This document shows, piece by piece, positions 1 through 7,803 of a DNA stretch of 64,000 bases. The stretch's first letter is position 1. Each line of letters begins with the position of its first letter. The position numbers and the translations under genes were made by a program. This DNA comes from Flexithrix dorotheae DSM 6795 (lineage in GTDB: Bacteria; Bacteroidota; Bacteroidia; Cytophagales; Flammeovirgaceae): assembly GCF_000379765.1 (NCBI RefSeq), contig NZ_KB903430.1, positions 530,945 to 594,944 of the forward strand, in the 5' to 3' direction. The notes under the pieces are model-generated. The model did not search any database. It saw nothing but the letters and a program-made list of their open reading frames with translations, and was not told where the DNA came from.

Positions 1-373
1 GAATTTCATTTGATTTTAATTTCCCAGTTTCGTGAAGTTGTTCAACTACATTTAGCCGGGCATCTGGCATTTCCTTACTTTTGGAAACCATATTACTTTT
101 ATATCCATCCACGGATACTTTTTCGTTTTTCCACAGCAGTTCATTTTCATGAAATGCAATTTTCTCCTCCACCCCAAATTCCGAGGGTAAGGAAAACAAA
201 ACCACAGATAATATGGCCACTGAAAATAGTTTGATTCCCTTAATAAAAGGCCCTGGCCCGGCTATATTTCCCTTTATATTAGCCCAACTATCAGGGGAAA
301 AATCTCCCTCCAGATCATGCAATCTGTTTTTCAACAGCTCATCAAAGCTCCGATTATCCGATTTGTTTTTCAT
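1..373 (-). CDS. Putative anti-sigma factor or membrane protein (3' end beyond window)
   Basis: Open frame on the minus strand beginning MKNKSDNRSFDELLKNRL and running off the window edge after about 124 residues. It has a short soluble N-terminus, one hydrophobic segment at about residues 44-60 (LFSVAILSVVLFSLP), and a polar part after it. It overlaps the end of the ECF sigma gene by 20 bases, so the two are probably translationally coupled. A one-membrane-segment protein directly after an ECF sigma gene is a common arrangement for anti-sigma factors in Bacteroidota. The N-terminal stretch with DLEGDFSPDSWANI resembles proteins in that position. The anti-sigma role is inferred from position and topology; no family domain is recognised with certainty. 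Confidence 0.7.
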   Translation of the reverse strand, partial: MKNKSDNRSFDELLKNRLHDLEGDFSPDSWANIKGNIAGPGPFIKGIKLFSVAILSVVLFSLPSEFGVEEKIAFHENELLWKNEKVSVDGYKSNMVSKSKEMPDARLNVVEQLHETGKLKSNEI

Positions 374-911
374 ATTTCAGAAAACCTAATGATTTCAGTT
401 TTTTCATTAATAACCTCCTTCCTTTCAATAACTGAGATTTGGAGGTGCTAGTCGTAATTTTAAGCATTTTGGCAATTTCCTTATGCGCATATCCTTCTAT
501 CACATAAAGATTAAAAACCATTTTATATCCTTCAGGTAATTCATCGATTACCGACAGAATCTGATCTGTAGAAAGTTTCTCTATGGCTTCATCTGCATAC
601 CCATCCGGCTCATCCAGATCTATCACATCAAAATGCCCATGATGCTTTTTGTGTTTGTGGTAATAGTTAATCGCTACATTTATGGTAACTCTTCTAATCC
701 AGGGAAATAGAGGCGTATCCTTTTTCAATTTATGGATTTGACTAAACACCATGCAAAAAGCTTCCTGAAACATATCATCTGCTTCAGCCTTACAATTGGA
801 GTATCGTATACAAATACCCATCACCCTTTTCCCAAACACCTGGAAAAGCGTCTTCTGGTATTTCTCTTTACCCGCTTTGCAACCTTTTACAAGCTCTATT
901 TCATTAATCAT
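354..911 (-). CDS. RNA polymerase ECF-type sigma factor
   Basis: An extracytoplasmic-function sigma-70 family factor of about 185 residues that directs RNA polymerase to a dedicated set of promoters. Region 2 covers roughly residues 20-90 and contains ADDMFQEAFCMVF and the FPWIRRVTINVAINYY block. Region 4 covers roughly residues 125-180 and contains LPEGYKMVFNLYVIEGYAHKE, which matches the usual 'LP..yR.vf.L...eG.s..EIA' helix-turn-helix. The start chosen is the ATG at 911; a TTG four codons upstream is open but less likely. It lies 52 bases after the cysteine-rich repeat lipoprotein on the same strand and overlaps the next gene, which suggests a lipoprotein-sigma-anti-sigma unit. Confidence 0.93.
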   Translation of the reverse strand: MINEIELVKGCKAGKEKYQKTLFQVFGKRVMGICIRYSNCKAEADDMFQEAFCMVFSQIHKLKKDTPLFPWIRRVTINVAINYYHKHKKHHGHFDVIDLDEPDGYADEAIEKLSTDQILSVIDELPEGYKMVFNLYVIEGYAHKEIAKMLKITTSTSKSQLLKGRRLLMKKLKSLGFLKYEKQIG

Positions 912-963
912 ATATAGAAGCAACCCTGCATTTTTCTGGTCAATCCCGTTTCATTATTATTTA

Positions 964-3504
964 TTATTCCTGTTTTACCTTAATATAAAGTCGTGCCTCC
1001 TTACACCTTCCATCTGTAAGGCATATTTTATAAGCCAATTTATCCACTCCTTCAAATCCTTCTTTAGGCAGGTAATAGATCACGCCATCCTCAACTACCG
1101 CTTTACCATGTCCAGGCTCAACACTAATTTCAAAATCTACATCTACATCACAAAGTCTGTCATTTTTCAACACATCAAACTTTTGCTGCTCAGGTTCGCT
1201 GCCCTTTTTGTAAGTCACTACAAATTCGTCATCCTTGGGAATAAAAATGCAATCATCAGGTTCACCAAGTCTGCCAAACACCTTTATAAATACTTCCTTA
1301 CAATTGCCGTCCTTTAAACATAACTTGAAGCCAAATTTGTCCAAGAAAGTGGAATCAGATTTGGTGATATAAATTAATTTGTGGGCTTCCACAGAAACCT
1401 CACCCTGCTCAGGCTTTTGGGTAATTTCAAGGGTAGACCAGTCTACCGAATCCTTGCAAACTTTGTTGTACTCCAGAATATCATAAACAATTTCCTGAAT
1501 TTCTTTTTCCCTATTTATTTTCCAATTCAACACCATATCCTCCAACATTAAGCAGTCCCTGTCTTCCCAGTGCCTGTCAACTTTCACTTTAACTTCACCT
1601 TCCTTACATTCTCCGTTTTTCAAACACAATTCATATTTAAAATAGTCCTCTCCACTAAAACCGGATTCTGGTTTATAAAAGATCACCCCTTCTAAAATTT
1701 TTATCTCCCCATGTGCTGGCTCGGAAGTTATTTTTAGCGATTCCCAATTGATGGAATCATTACAGACTCTGAGGCGTTTGATCAGGTTAATCTCACCATA
1801 AGGATTCCTCCAGGGACTAACTTCCATTGAAATTGGCATAAGTTCAAACTTACACTCCTCATCAGGACGACCATCGTAAACAAGAATTTTTATTTTTCCT
1901 ACCTGGCAATCACCATTCTGATAACAAACCTGATAAGTAAAATAATCCTCTCCGGTAAATCCTTCAGCTGGCTCATATAAGATTGTTCCATCTTTAATTT
2001 CTACGTCCCCATTTGCGGGTTCATCCACTACTTTAAATTCTTCCCAATTAATTGAATCTTTACACAACCGGTTAAACTCCAATATGTCGAATTTCAACAA
2101 ATGAGATTCTTTCAGATTTAGTTTAGCTACTTTATCCTCCAGATTTAGTTTACATTCCTTTTCTCTCTTGAAAACATAGATTTCCAGACTTCCTGTTTTA
2201 CATTCCCCATTTTTGTAGCATATCTCATAAGTGAGTTTATCTTCCCCTTTATAACCTTCCTCCGGAGTATAAATAATGGAAGACTCAACAATCTCTGCTT
2301 TTCCATGCATGGGTTCGTCCACAATCCTGAATTTATCCCAGACTACAGAATCCTCACATAAATCATTATCCCTCAATACATTAAACGCTACCGAATCATG
2401 TTCATTCAGGTTCAATTTAAGGAAAGCATGCTTCAGTTCAATTCTGCATTTATCTTCATCTATTCTGTCTTTTAAAATAATATAGAGGGTCATTTCAAAG
2501 CATTTTCCATCTCCATTACAAATCTTGAATGTCAGTTTATCCGCCTCCGGGCTGTCCATTTTAGGATAATAATAGATTTTTCCATCCTCCCATTTCACTT
2601 CCCCGTATTCAGGCATTTTAGTCAATTCAAAGGAATCCCATTTCACACTATCTCCACATAATTTAAGGACATTTCTCAACTGGTACTCAAAAATTCCGTC
2701 AGCATTTCTTTCAAATTTTGCCCTGATTTCATTTTTAGGCACAAACTTGTCACAATCGTCCTTATCATCTTTAATGTTATCCCTAATGAAAATATGCATG
2801 ATTCCAGGTAGTGTTTTCCCATTTTCTTCATCCACTAATTCATACACAATTCTGTCCTTGCCTTTAAAATCAGGATCGTTTGGCGAATAATTTATCAGCA
2901 GTTCCTCCACCTCAATATCTCCATATTTGGGTGATTCAATAATATTCAGGGTTAAATCCCCAATTTCATCTTCATCACACCTTAATTTTCCCAACAGTTT
3001 CTCTACATCAATTTGAAGAGAAGCTTCATAACTAATGGCATAATGGCTGAAAAGTCTTTTTTGATTACACGGAATTTGAGTGGAGTCCTTAGTAACCCGG
3101 CATAAAATTCTGCTCAACCTACAGGTTTTACCATTAATACAGAGATCGATGCCTATGGAATCAATCCCTTCCAGAAAGGTAGAATCCGGAGAATAAATAA
3201 TAAATCCGTTTTTCAGTAATTCGGCTGTGCCCTTTTCCGGTGGGGTAACTATTGAAATAGAAGCCCCTGCATTTAGATTTTTTTTATCCAGAATATTGAT
3301 GGCCGTGGCCTCATTGGGTAAAATCAAAATATCATCTTCTCCCTCAGGAACTGTAAGTATTTTGGAATTATCGGCTAAATCATCTTCCACAAAATTATCA
3401 CAGCCTGCCAGCAACAGGAAAAAGGGCAGAATCCATAAAAAACCATGACCGGGAAATGATCTTTTGGGACCTTGAGGAAAGGATGAAGTAAAGGTGCGTT
3501 GCAT
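964..3504 (-). CDS. Lipoprotein with eight cysteine-patterned Ig/cadherin-like repeats
   Basis: An exported lipoprotein of about 846 residues. The ATG at 3504 (MQRTFTSSFPQ) puts a signal peptide ending in the lipobox LLLAGC at the N-terminus; an upstream in-frame ATG at 3537 would lengthen it by 11 residues. The mature part consists of eight tandem repeats of about 95-105 residues. They have the 'P..G...I.YtP..gf.G.D.f.Y..C' signature of tandem-95/cadherin-like (Big_9-type) beta domains. Repeats 3-8 also share four cysteines: one at the repeat start, one in the LCxDSvxW motif, and a pair in the final hairpin (IC.kNGeCK). Nothing enzymatic is visible, so an adhesive or structural surface role is the likely reading. 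The ECF sigma gene follows on the same strand. Confidence 0.8.
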   Translation of the reverse strand: MQRTFTSSFPQGPKRSFPGHGFLWILPFFLLLAGCDNFVEDDLADNSKILTVPEGEDDILILPNEATAINILDKKNLNAGASISIVTPPEKGTAELLKNGFIIYSPDSTFLEGIDSIGIDLCINGKTCRLSRILCRVTKDSTQIPCNQKRLFSHYAISYEASLQIDVEKLLGKLRCDEDEIGDLTLNIIESPKYGDIEVEELLINYSPNDPDFKGKDRIVYELVDEENGKTLPGIMHIFIRDNIKDDKDDCDKFVPKNEIRAKFERNADGIFEYQLRNVLKLCGDSVKWDSFELTKMPEYGEVKWEDGKIYYYPKMDSPEADKLTFKICNGDGKCFEMTLYIILKDRIDEDKCRIELKHAFLKLNLNEHDSVAFNVLRDNDLCEDSVVWDKFRIVDEPMHGKAEIVESSIIYTPEEGYKGEDKLTYEICYKNGECKTGSLEIYVFKREKECKLNLEDKVAKLNLKESHLLKFDILEFNRLCKDSINWEEFKVVDEPANGDVEIKDGTILYEPAEGFTGEDYFTYQVCYQNGDCQVGKIKILVYDGRPDEECKFELMPISMEVSPWRNPYGEINLIKRLRVCNDSINWESLKITSEPAHGEIKILEGVIFYKPESGFSGEDYFKYELCLKNGECKEGEVKVKVDRHWEDRDCLMLEDMVLNWKINREKEIQEIVYDILEYNKVCKDSVDWSTLEITQKPEQGEVSVEAHKLIYITKSDSTFLDKFGFKLCLKDGNCKEVFIKVFGRLGEPDDCIFIPKDDEFVVTYKKGSEPEQQKFDVLKNDRLCDVDVDFEISVEPGHGKAVVEDGVIYYLPKEGFEGVDKLAYKICLTDGRCKEARLYIKVKQE

Positions 3505-3674
3505 TATATATCTCAGTTTTAAAAAATCTTCTTTCAAAAAAATTAAAGACGGGGTAAGAAAAAAATAAAGTTGATGGATCCATAAAAAGGCTTCCTACCC
3601 CTCTATAAAAGCAATACAAGAAGAATTACAAAAAGGCTGCCTGTGTTAATTTTTTTTTGAAAAACTTTGAATTA

Positions 3675-3705
3675 TTGATGAGTGGGGAATTATGAATTAC
3701 ATTTG
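3675..3705 (+). promoter_or_regulatory. Candidate promoter for the outer-membrane barrel gene at 3764
   Basis: TTG at 3675-3677, 20 bases, then TACATTTG at 3698-3705. This fits the Bacteroidota TAnnTTTG minus-7 element and its minus-33 partner. It lies 58 bases before the start codon. Confidence 0.55.
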
Positions 3706-3763
3706 CCGCCAATTAAAATTTCAACTTAAAAATTAAATCATTCATTAACCAATCAAATTAACT

Positions 3764-4255
3764 ATGGATTTTCAAACCAAAAACTATATTTTGTCTAAAA
3801 ACCAATTCATTAAATCCGCACTGGTTTTATTGCTGGCCATACTTTTGAAAAGTAGTGCCTTTGCACAAAAGCCAGGCCTGGGTTTAGGGGTAATGATTGG
3901 TGAACCTACTGGTATTAGCTTCAAAAAATGGACTGGTGGTTCTTCTGCTATTGGAGGAGGTGTGGCCTGGTCGTTTTATGGAGAAGGTTCATTACATATT
4001 CATGTAGATTATTTAAAACATTTCATGAATACCGTAAGCGTAACTAAAGGACAATTACCTTTATATATTGGTTTAGGAGGAAAAATAAATTTTGCCAGTG
4101 AAACCCAATTGGGTGTCAGGGTACCATTTGGTGCGAATTATATTTTTGACGATGCCCCATTTGATGTTTTTATGGAGGTGGTACCTATCCTCAACCTGGC
4201 CCCCGCAACCGATTTTGACCTGGGGGCTGCCTTAGGAGCACGCTTTTATTTCTAG
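3764..4255 (+). CDS. Small outer-membrane beta-barrel protein
   Basis: A 163-residue protein with an N-terminal hydrophobic signal at about residues 16-35 (ALVLLLAILLKSSAFAQ), ending at a plausible cleavage site A-F-A-Q. The mature part is built of short alternating glycine- and aromatic-rich strands (GLGLGVMIGEPTGISFKKW, GAALGARFYF) and ends in phenylalanine, as outer-membrane barrels do. The opening strand resembles the BAPKO_0422-like small barrel family, a resemblance judged by eye. It stands alone, with its own promoter upstream and a terminator downstream. Confidence 0.7.
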   Translation: MDFQTKNYILSKNQFIKSALVLLLAILLKSSAFAQKPGLGLGVMIGEPTGISFKKWTGGSSAIGGGVAWSFYGEGSLHIHVDYLKHFMNTVSVTKGQLPLYIGLGGKINFASETQLGVRVPFGANYIFDDAPFDVFMEVVPILNLAPATDFDLGAALGARFYF

Positions 4256-4379
4256 TGCGATCATCAAGAAATAGACATGAAATAAAATGGTGTTATTCAA
4301 CTGATTATCAATACCAAATTGCTTTTACGTGATTAGTGTCTGTGGCACTAGCAAAGAGCCTGAGTTACTCCGGTTTTGC

Positions 4380-4407
4380 AGCCAATCCGAATGGATTGGC
4401 TTTTTTT
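4380..4407 (+). terminator. Rho-independent terminator after the barrel gene
   Basis: A 9-bp perfect stem (4380-4388 with 4393-4401), four-base loop GAAT and a T-run to 4407. It ends transcription from the gene at 3764. Confidence 0.85.
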
Positions 4408-4439
4408 ATCAAATTATTAAAATCACTTCTCATTTAATA

Positions 4440-4470
4440 TTTGTTATCTTAAGTAATTTCATTAATTTTG
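4440..4470 (+). promoter_or_regulatory. Promoter for rpmE2
   Basis: TTTG at 4440-4443, exactly 19 bases, then TAATTTTG at 4463-4470. This is a full match to the Bacteroidota housekeeping promoter. Transcription would begin near 4477, giving a leader of about 45 bases. Confidence 0.75.
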
Positions 4471-4521
4471 CAAATTCAAATTTACAGCGACTTATTTGCT
4501 AGTTTATAGATTTATTATATT

Positions 4522-4773
4522 ATGAAAAAAGATATTCATCCGGATTACAAATCTGTTATATTTTATGATATAACAAGCGGTTATAAGTTTTTAACCAAAT
4601 CAACAATGAATTCTCAGGAAACTGAGGAGTGGGAAGACGGTAATTCTTATCCATTAATTAAAGTGGAAATCAGTTCAGAATCTCACCCTTTCTACACTGG
4701 AAAAACCAACTTTGTAAGTAAAGCTGGTAGGGTTGAAAGATTTAACCAAAAATATAAGAAAGCAGCAAAATAA
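4522..4773 (+). CDS. rpmE2: 50S ribosomal protein L31 type B
   Basis: An 83-residue ribosomal protein of the large subunit. [16 protein letters not shown] at the start, the [12 protein letters not shown] motif in the middle and [12 protein letters not shown] near the end are diagnostic of L31. It lacks the four zinc-binding cysteines of type A, so it is the zinc-independent type B. It is a single-gene unit with a strong promoter upstream and a terminator downstream. Confidence 0.97.
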   Translation: MKKDIHPDYKSVIFYDITSGYKFLTKSTMNSQETEEWEDGNSYPLIKVEISSESHPFYTGKTNFVSKAGRVERFNQKYKKAAK

Positions 4774-4846
4774 GACTGCTTGTTGGAGTAGATAGATTTC
4801 CCGGCAATGTGCTTTTGTCCGGATATTATATCAGGCTATTAAGAGA

Positions 4847-4876
4847 CCACTGTTTAAAAAAAAGCAGTGGTTTTTT
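4847..4876 (+). terminator. Rho-independent terminator after rpmE2
   Basis: Stem CCACTG (4847-4852) with CAGTGG (4865-4870), an A-rich 12-base loop and six T. It lies 73 bases past the rpmE2 stop codon. Confidence 0.75.
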
Positions 4877-5034
4877 GTGTTTTTCACCAAATCATTATTC
4901 TAATCCTTTTTCTATTCACCAGCTGATAGCAGGAATAAAAAAAATCGATACGCAGGTACCGATTCCATCACTAATTTCCTCTGGGCATATTTATCCTATC
5001 CGATTCTGGCGGTTAATCAACTTCTCAGGAGACT

Positions 5035-5697
5035 TTAAGCTACTTGTTCAATCAGATTATTGGCAAATGCAATGTTGATCAATTCCACTACATTTTTCAC
5101 GCTCAGTTTCTTCATGATGTTAAATCTATGTACCTGAACGGTTCGGATACTGGTATTGATCTGCGCAGAGATTTCCCTGGAACTCATGCCGTTGGCAATT
5201 AACTGCAAAACCTCCAATTCCCTTTTAGTCAGGTCAAAATCTTTTATTGTTTTTGATTCCTTAGGATTCCTGATTTTCAGGTAATTATTCACCAAAATCC
5301 CGGAAATAATGCTGCTGAAATATTTTTGCCCTTCATTCACCCGCTTAATTGCTTCTATCAATTCCCCTTCATTAGCATCCTTTAACAGATACCCTTCAGC
5401 CCCTGAATCAATAGATTGCATTACATAATCTTCAGATTTATAAGTAGTTAAAATTAAAGATTTGGTTTGATCGGAATATTCCGGGACCTTTTTAGTCACC
5501 TCAATTCCGTTAGGATTGGATAACTCAATAGCTAACACCAATACATCTGGCTGAAGAGCTTTCACTTTCTCCAAAGCTTCATCTCCATTGGAAGCCTCAC
5601 CAACTATATATATTTCTTTCTCTTCTTTCAAAAGAGATTTTATTCCGTTTCTAACTAAAATTTGTCCATCAGCCAACAAGACTTTTATGATACCCAT
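5035..5697 (-). CDS. NarL/FixJ-family response regulator with degenerate receiver
   Basis: A 220-residue protein with a CheY-like receiver (residues 1-120) and a LuxR-type helix-turn-helix (about 150-215, LTKRELEVLQLIANGMSSREI). The receiver keeps the first acidic residue D10, the switch threonine in LILTTY and the lysine in YLLKDA. However, D11 is replaced by G, and the phospho-acceptor Asp expected at position 56 is Ala (PDVLVLAIELSNPNG). It therefore cannot be phosphorylated in the usual way and is probably constitutive or controlled by another signal. No histidine kinase lies next to it. DNA targets are unknown. Confidence 0.9.
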   Translation of the reverse strand: MGIIKVLLADGQILVRNGIKSLLKEEKEIYIVGEASNGDEALEKVKALQPDVLVLAIELSNPNGIEVTKKVPEYSDQTKSLILTTYKSEDYVMQSIDSGAEGYLLKDANEGELIEAIKRVNEGQKYFSSIISGILVNNYLKIRNPKESKTIKDFDLTKRELEVLQLIANGMSSREISAQINTSIRTVQVHRFNIMKKLSVKNVVELINIAFANNLIEQVA

Positions 5698-5793
5698 AGT
5701 TTTAAACTATTCAAAATTTAATGGTTGAATACAAAATCATTGTTCTTTAGTTATAAACCTCTCTTGTAAATGGTAATAATGTGTGCTTCCCCC

Positions 5794-6456
5794 CTACCAA
5801 TCAACCTGATCAACAACAACCGGCTTTTGGTTTTTATTGACTTCGATGTTACTCATAGGCTTTTCCAGCATTTTTAATTTCAGGCTGGTAATCAGCCCGT
5901 TAATTTTTTCCTCTGTCGCTAACTTGTGCTTATTCCAGTTTTTATTTCCTTCGTAAGGAGGCCCTTCAAGGGGCTTGTAAATTCCTGAAACAGCAGTATA
6001 TTTTCCATACCTGTTTAAGGAATAAGGCTGGAAAATAAAGTTGGTGAAAATATATCTATACCTGCCTTCCTTTACTTCAATTGTGAGATTATAGGAAATC
6101 TCCCCGTCTGCATGTTTGGCATATTCTCCCTTATATACTTTAAAAGCATACCTGGACTGAACTTTTCCGACTGCAGAATCTAATTCAATTGGCAATCCTG
6201 CTATTTTTTTGTCAATCTTTTTGGGATTTTTTTTCTTCTTATGTGTGGCATTCAATTCTGGTAAATGTAGCCCTGCCAAATATTGAAAAGCATTATTTAA
6301 TAATACCTCTTTTTTAACAGAATCCACTTCCACAACTTCGTAAAATGTGATTTTACCTGTTTCACTTAAAGGCAAACCGGCTTGTTGGGCATTGAGATTT
6401 AAGCAAGAGATAAAAGCTAAAATGCTTATTAATATTGATCTGGTTAAGGAATGCAT
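5794..6456 (-). CDS. Exported DUF4468-like protein
   Basis: A 220-residue protein with a signal peptide (ISILAFISCLNLNAQQ) and an N-terminal domain beginning LPLSETGKITFYEVVEVDS. This resembles the DUF4468 (TBP-like fold) family found in many exported Bacteroidota proteins. A lysine-rich linker (KKKKNPKKIDKK) is followed by a beta-rich region with YRYIFTNFIFQPYSLNRYG. The molecular function of the family is not known. It follows the porin gene on the same strand, but a strong terminator separates them, so it probably has its own promoter. Confidence 0.7.
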   Translation of the reverse strand: MHSLTRSILISILAFISCLNLNAQQAGLPLSETGKITFYEVVEVDSVKKEVLLNNAFQYLAGLHLPELNATHKKKKNPKKIDKKIAGLPIELDSAVGKVQSRYAFKVYKGEYAKHADGEISYNLTIEVKEGRYRYIFTNFIFQPYSLNRYGKYTAVSGIYKPLEGPPYEGNKNWNKHKLATEEKINGLITSLKLKMLEKPMSNIEVNKNQKPVVVDQVDW

Positions 6457-6484
6457 AGTGCAGATAGTAAAAAGAATATAACAG

Positions 6485-6520
6485 GAAAAACCCTACCTTT
6501 AAGCGAAGGTAAGGTTTTTC
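6485..6520 (-). terminator. Terminator after the porin gene
   Basis: An interrupted stem of 8 bp plus 6 bp (6485-6492 with 6513-6520; 6494-6499 with 6506-6511), one mismatch and a six-base loop. On the minus strand the stem ends in a T-run. It is 14 bases past the porin stop codon. Confidence 0.75.
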
Positions 6521-6533
6521 TTTGAAATGATAC

Positions 6534-7583
6534 TTAAAAAGCAAATACTGCAGCCATCAGGAATTGTACAGCACTTCCTGTAGCAGCGCCATCGCCATCA
6601 ACAAAAATATCTTTTTCTGCAGAATCTAATCTTAATTCAGGGATGAATTTAAGTGGTCCTGAACCAATATTTGCAGATACTGTAAATGCAGTAACAGAAC
6701 TTTTTTCACCTTCCATTAGAATATTTAATTTATCATCAGAGAAATACTCACCTCTGAATCCCAATGCAAAAGCATCTGAAAGAGCATAGTTTACATATAA
6801 AGCACCTCCGGCAAAACCTCCGCCATCAGTTTCAGAACCATCGCCATTATCAATTTTAGGAGCAGAGTAAGAAGCCGCATTTAATCCTAGTAATAATGCA
6901 TCTGAAACCTGATAAGTAGTGGTTAAATCAATTTCATTACCGTTATTTTCACCAGTTACAAAGTTGATGTAGGCATCCCATCCATCAACAGGAGACAGAT
7001 ATAATTGAGCACCAAATGAATTTACATCCATATTTCCGGCAGCATCATTCATGGTATATACGTTCCAGTCATTGAAAACACCTACCATCAAAGCAACTCT
7101 GTCAGAAACAGCATAGTCAAACTTCAAACCTGCATTTTGGAATGGACCGTTAGTGAACAGGTAAGAAGTAGAGTAGTTGAAGTTTGCAGTCGGAGAAATT
7201 ACCTCATAACCGACAAATGTACCCATATACCCACCAGTTACACTTAATTTATCAGTAAGGGCATAAGAAACATATAAATTTTGAATATGAAAATCAGCAT
7301 TTGGAATAGAACCATTACTTCTTGGTCCGAATGATAAGTCAGCTACGAAAGATGCTTTTCCCACTTCTTTAGAGGCAATTAAGTTTGCCATACCAATAGA
7401 GAATGAGTTCTGATCTTCTCCAAAGCTTGTTCCAATATTTGGATTTCCTGAAAAATCATACTTATAATAAGTATCAACTGAACCTGAAAGCGACAATGGA
7501 GCTTCTTCTTCTTCCTGAGCCTGAGCCACCATTACATTTGTAAAAATGAAAGAAAGTAAAATGATTAGATACTTGTTTTTCAT
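6534..7583 (-). CDS. Outer-membrane porin, bbp2/OmpL-like beta-barrel
   Basis: A 349-residue outer-membrane protein. A signal peptide (IILLSFIFTNVMVAQAQ) is followed by an acidic linker and then a barrel opening with LSGSVDTYYKYDF. A long series of amphipathic strands ends in VFAF with terminal phenylalanine. The SFSIGMANLIASKEVGK and GGYMGTFVGYEVISP blocks are characteristic of the putative beta-barrel porin-2 family. It follows amt on the same strand 220 bases downstream, so it may supply the outer-membrane pore for ammonium or other small nitrogen compounds. That role is inferred from position. Confidence 0.85.
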   Translation of the reverse strand: MKNKYLIILLSFIFTNVMVAQAQEEEEAPLSLSGSVDTYYKYDFSGNPNIGTSFGEDQNSFSIGMANLIASKEVGKASFVADLSFGPRSNGSIPNADFHIQNLYVSYALTDKLSVTGGYMGTFVGYEVISPTANFNYSTSYLFTNGPFQNAGLKFDYAVSDRVALMVGVFNDWNVYTMNDAAGNMDVNSFGAQLYLSPVDGWDAYINFVTGENNGNEIDLTTTYQVSDALLLGLNAASYSAPKIDNGDGSETDGGGFAGGALYVNYALSDAFALGFRGEYFSDDKLNILMEGEKSSVTAFTVSANIGSGPLKFIPELRLDSAEKDIFVDGDGAATGSAVQFLMAAVFAF

Positions 7584-7750
7584 AAGTCTTTAGATTAAAA
7601 TAAAATGTTTGAGTTAATAAAAATCCTCTCTGAATAGAATAAAAAATCTCCACCATGCTTTTGGATTAGAAAGCAAAATCAGGTACGCTGAAAATTAGGT
7701 GAAGTGAAATTATTAAGGGTGCACTTTGTTGTAGTGCTGTATTTTTAGGG

Positions 7751-7777
7751 AGAGGCAGGATTTAAAATCCTACCTCT
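7751..7777 (-). other. Strong hairpin between amt and the porin gene
   Basis: A 27-base stem-loop with 5-bp outer and 7-bp inner arms. The single C/A mismatch on the plus strand becomes a G/U wobble in minus-strand RNA. No clean T-run follows on either side, so it could be a weak terminator, a processing site or an mRNA-stabilising structure that sets the amt to porin ratio. Confidence 0.55.
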
Positions 7778-7803
7778 TTAAGTTTATAAGTTATTGCTCT
7801 GGA

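Noticed and set aside
10-234. Plus-strand open frame of 74 codons at the window start
   Set aside because: It lies on the opposite strand of the better-supported partial membrane protein gene that overlaps the sigma factor.
796-1317. Plus-strand open frame of 173 codons
   Set aside because: It is antisense to the ECF sigma factor and the repeat lipoprotein and has no protein-like composition.
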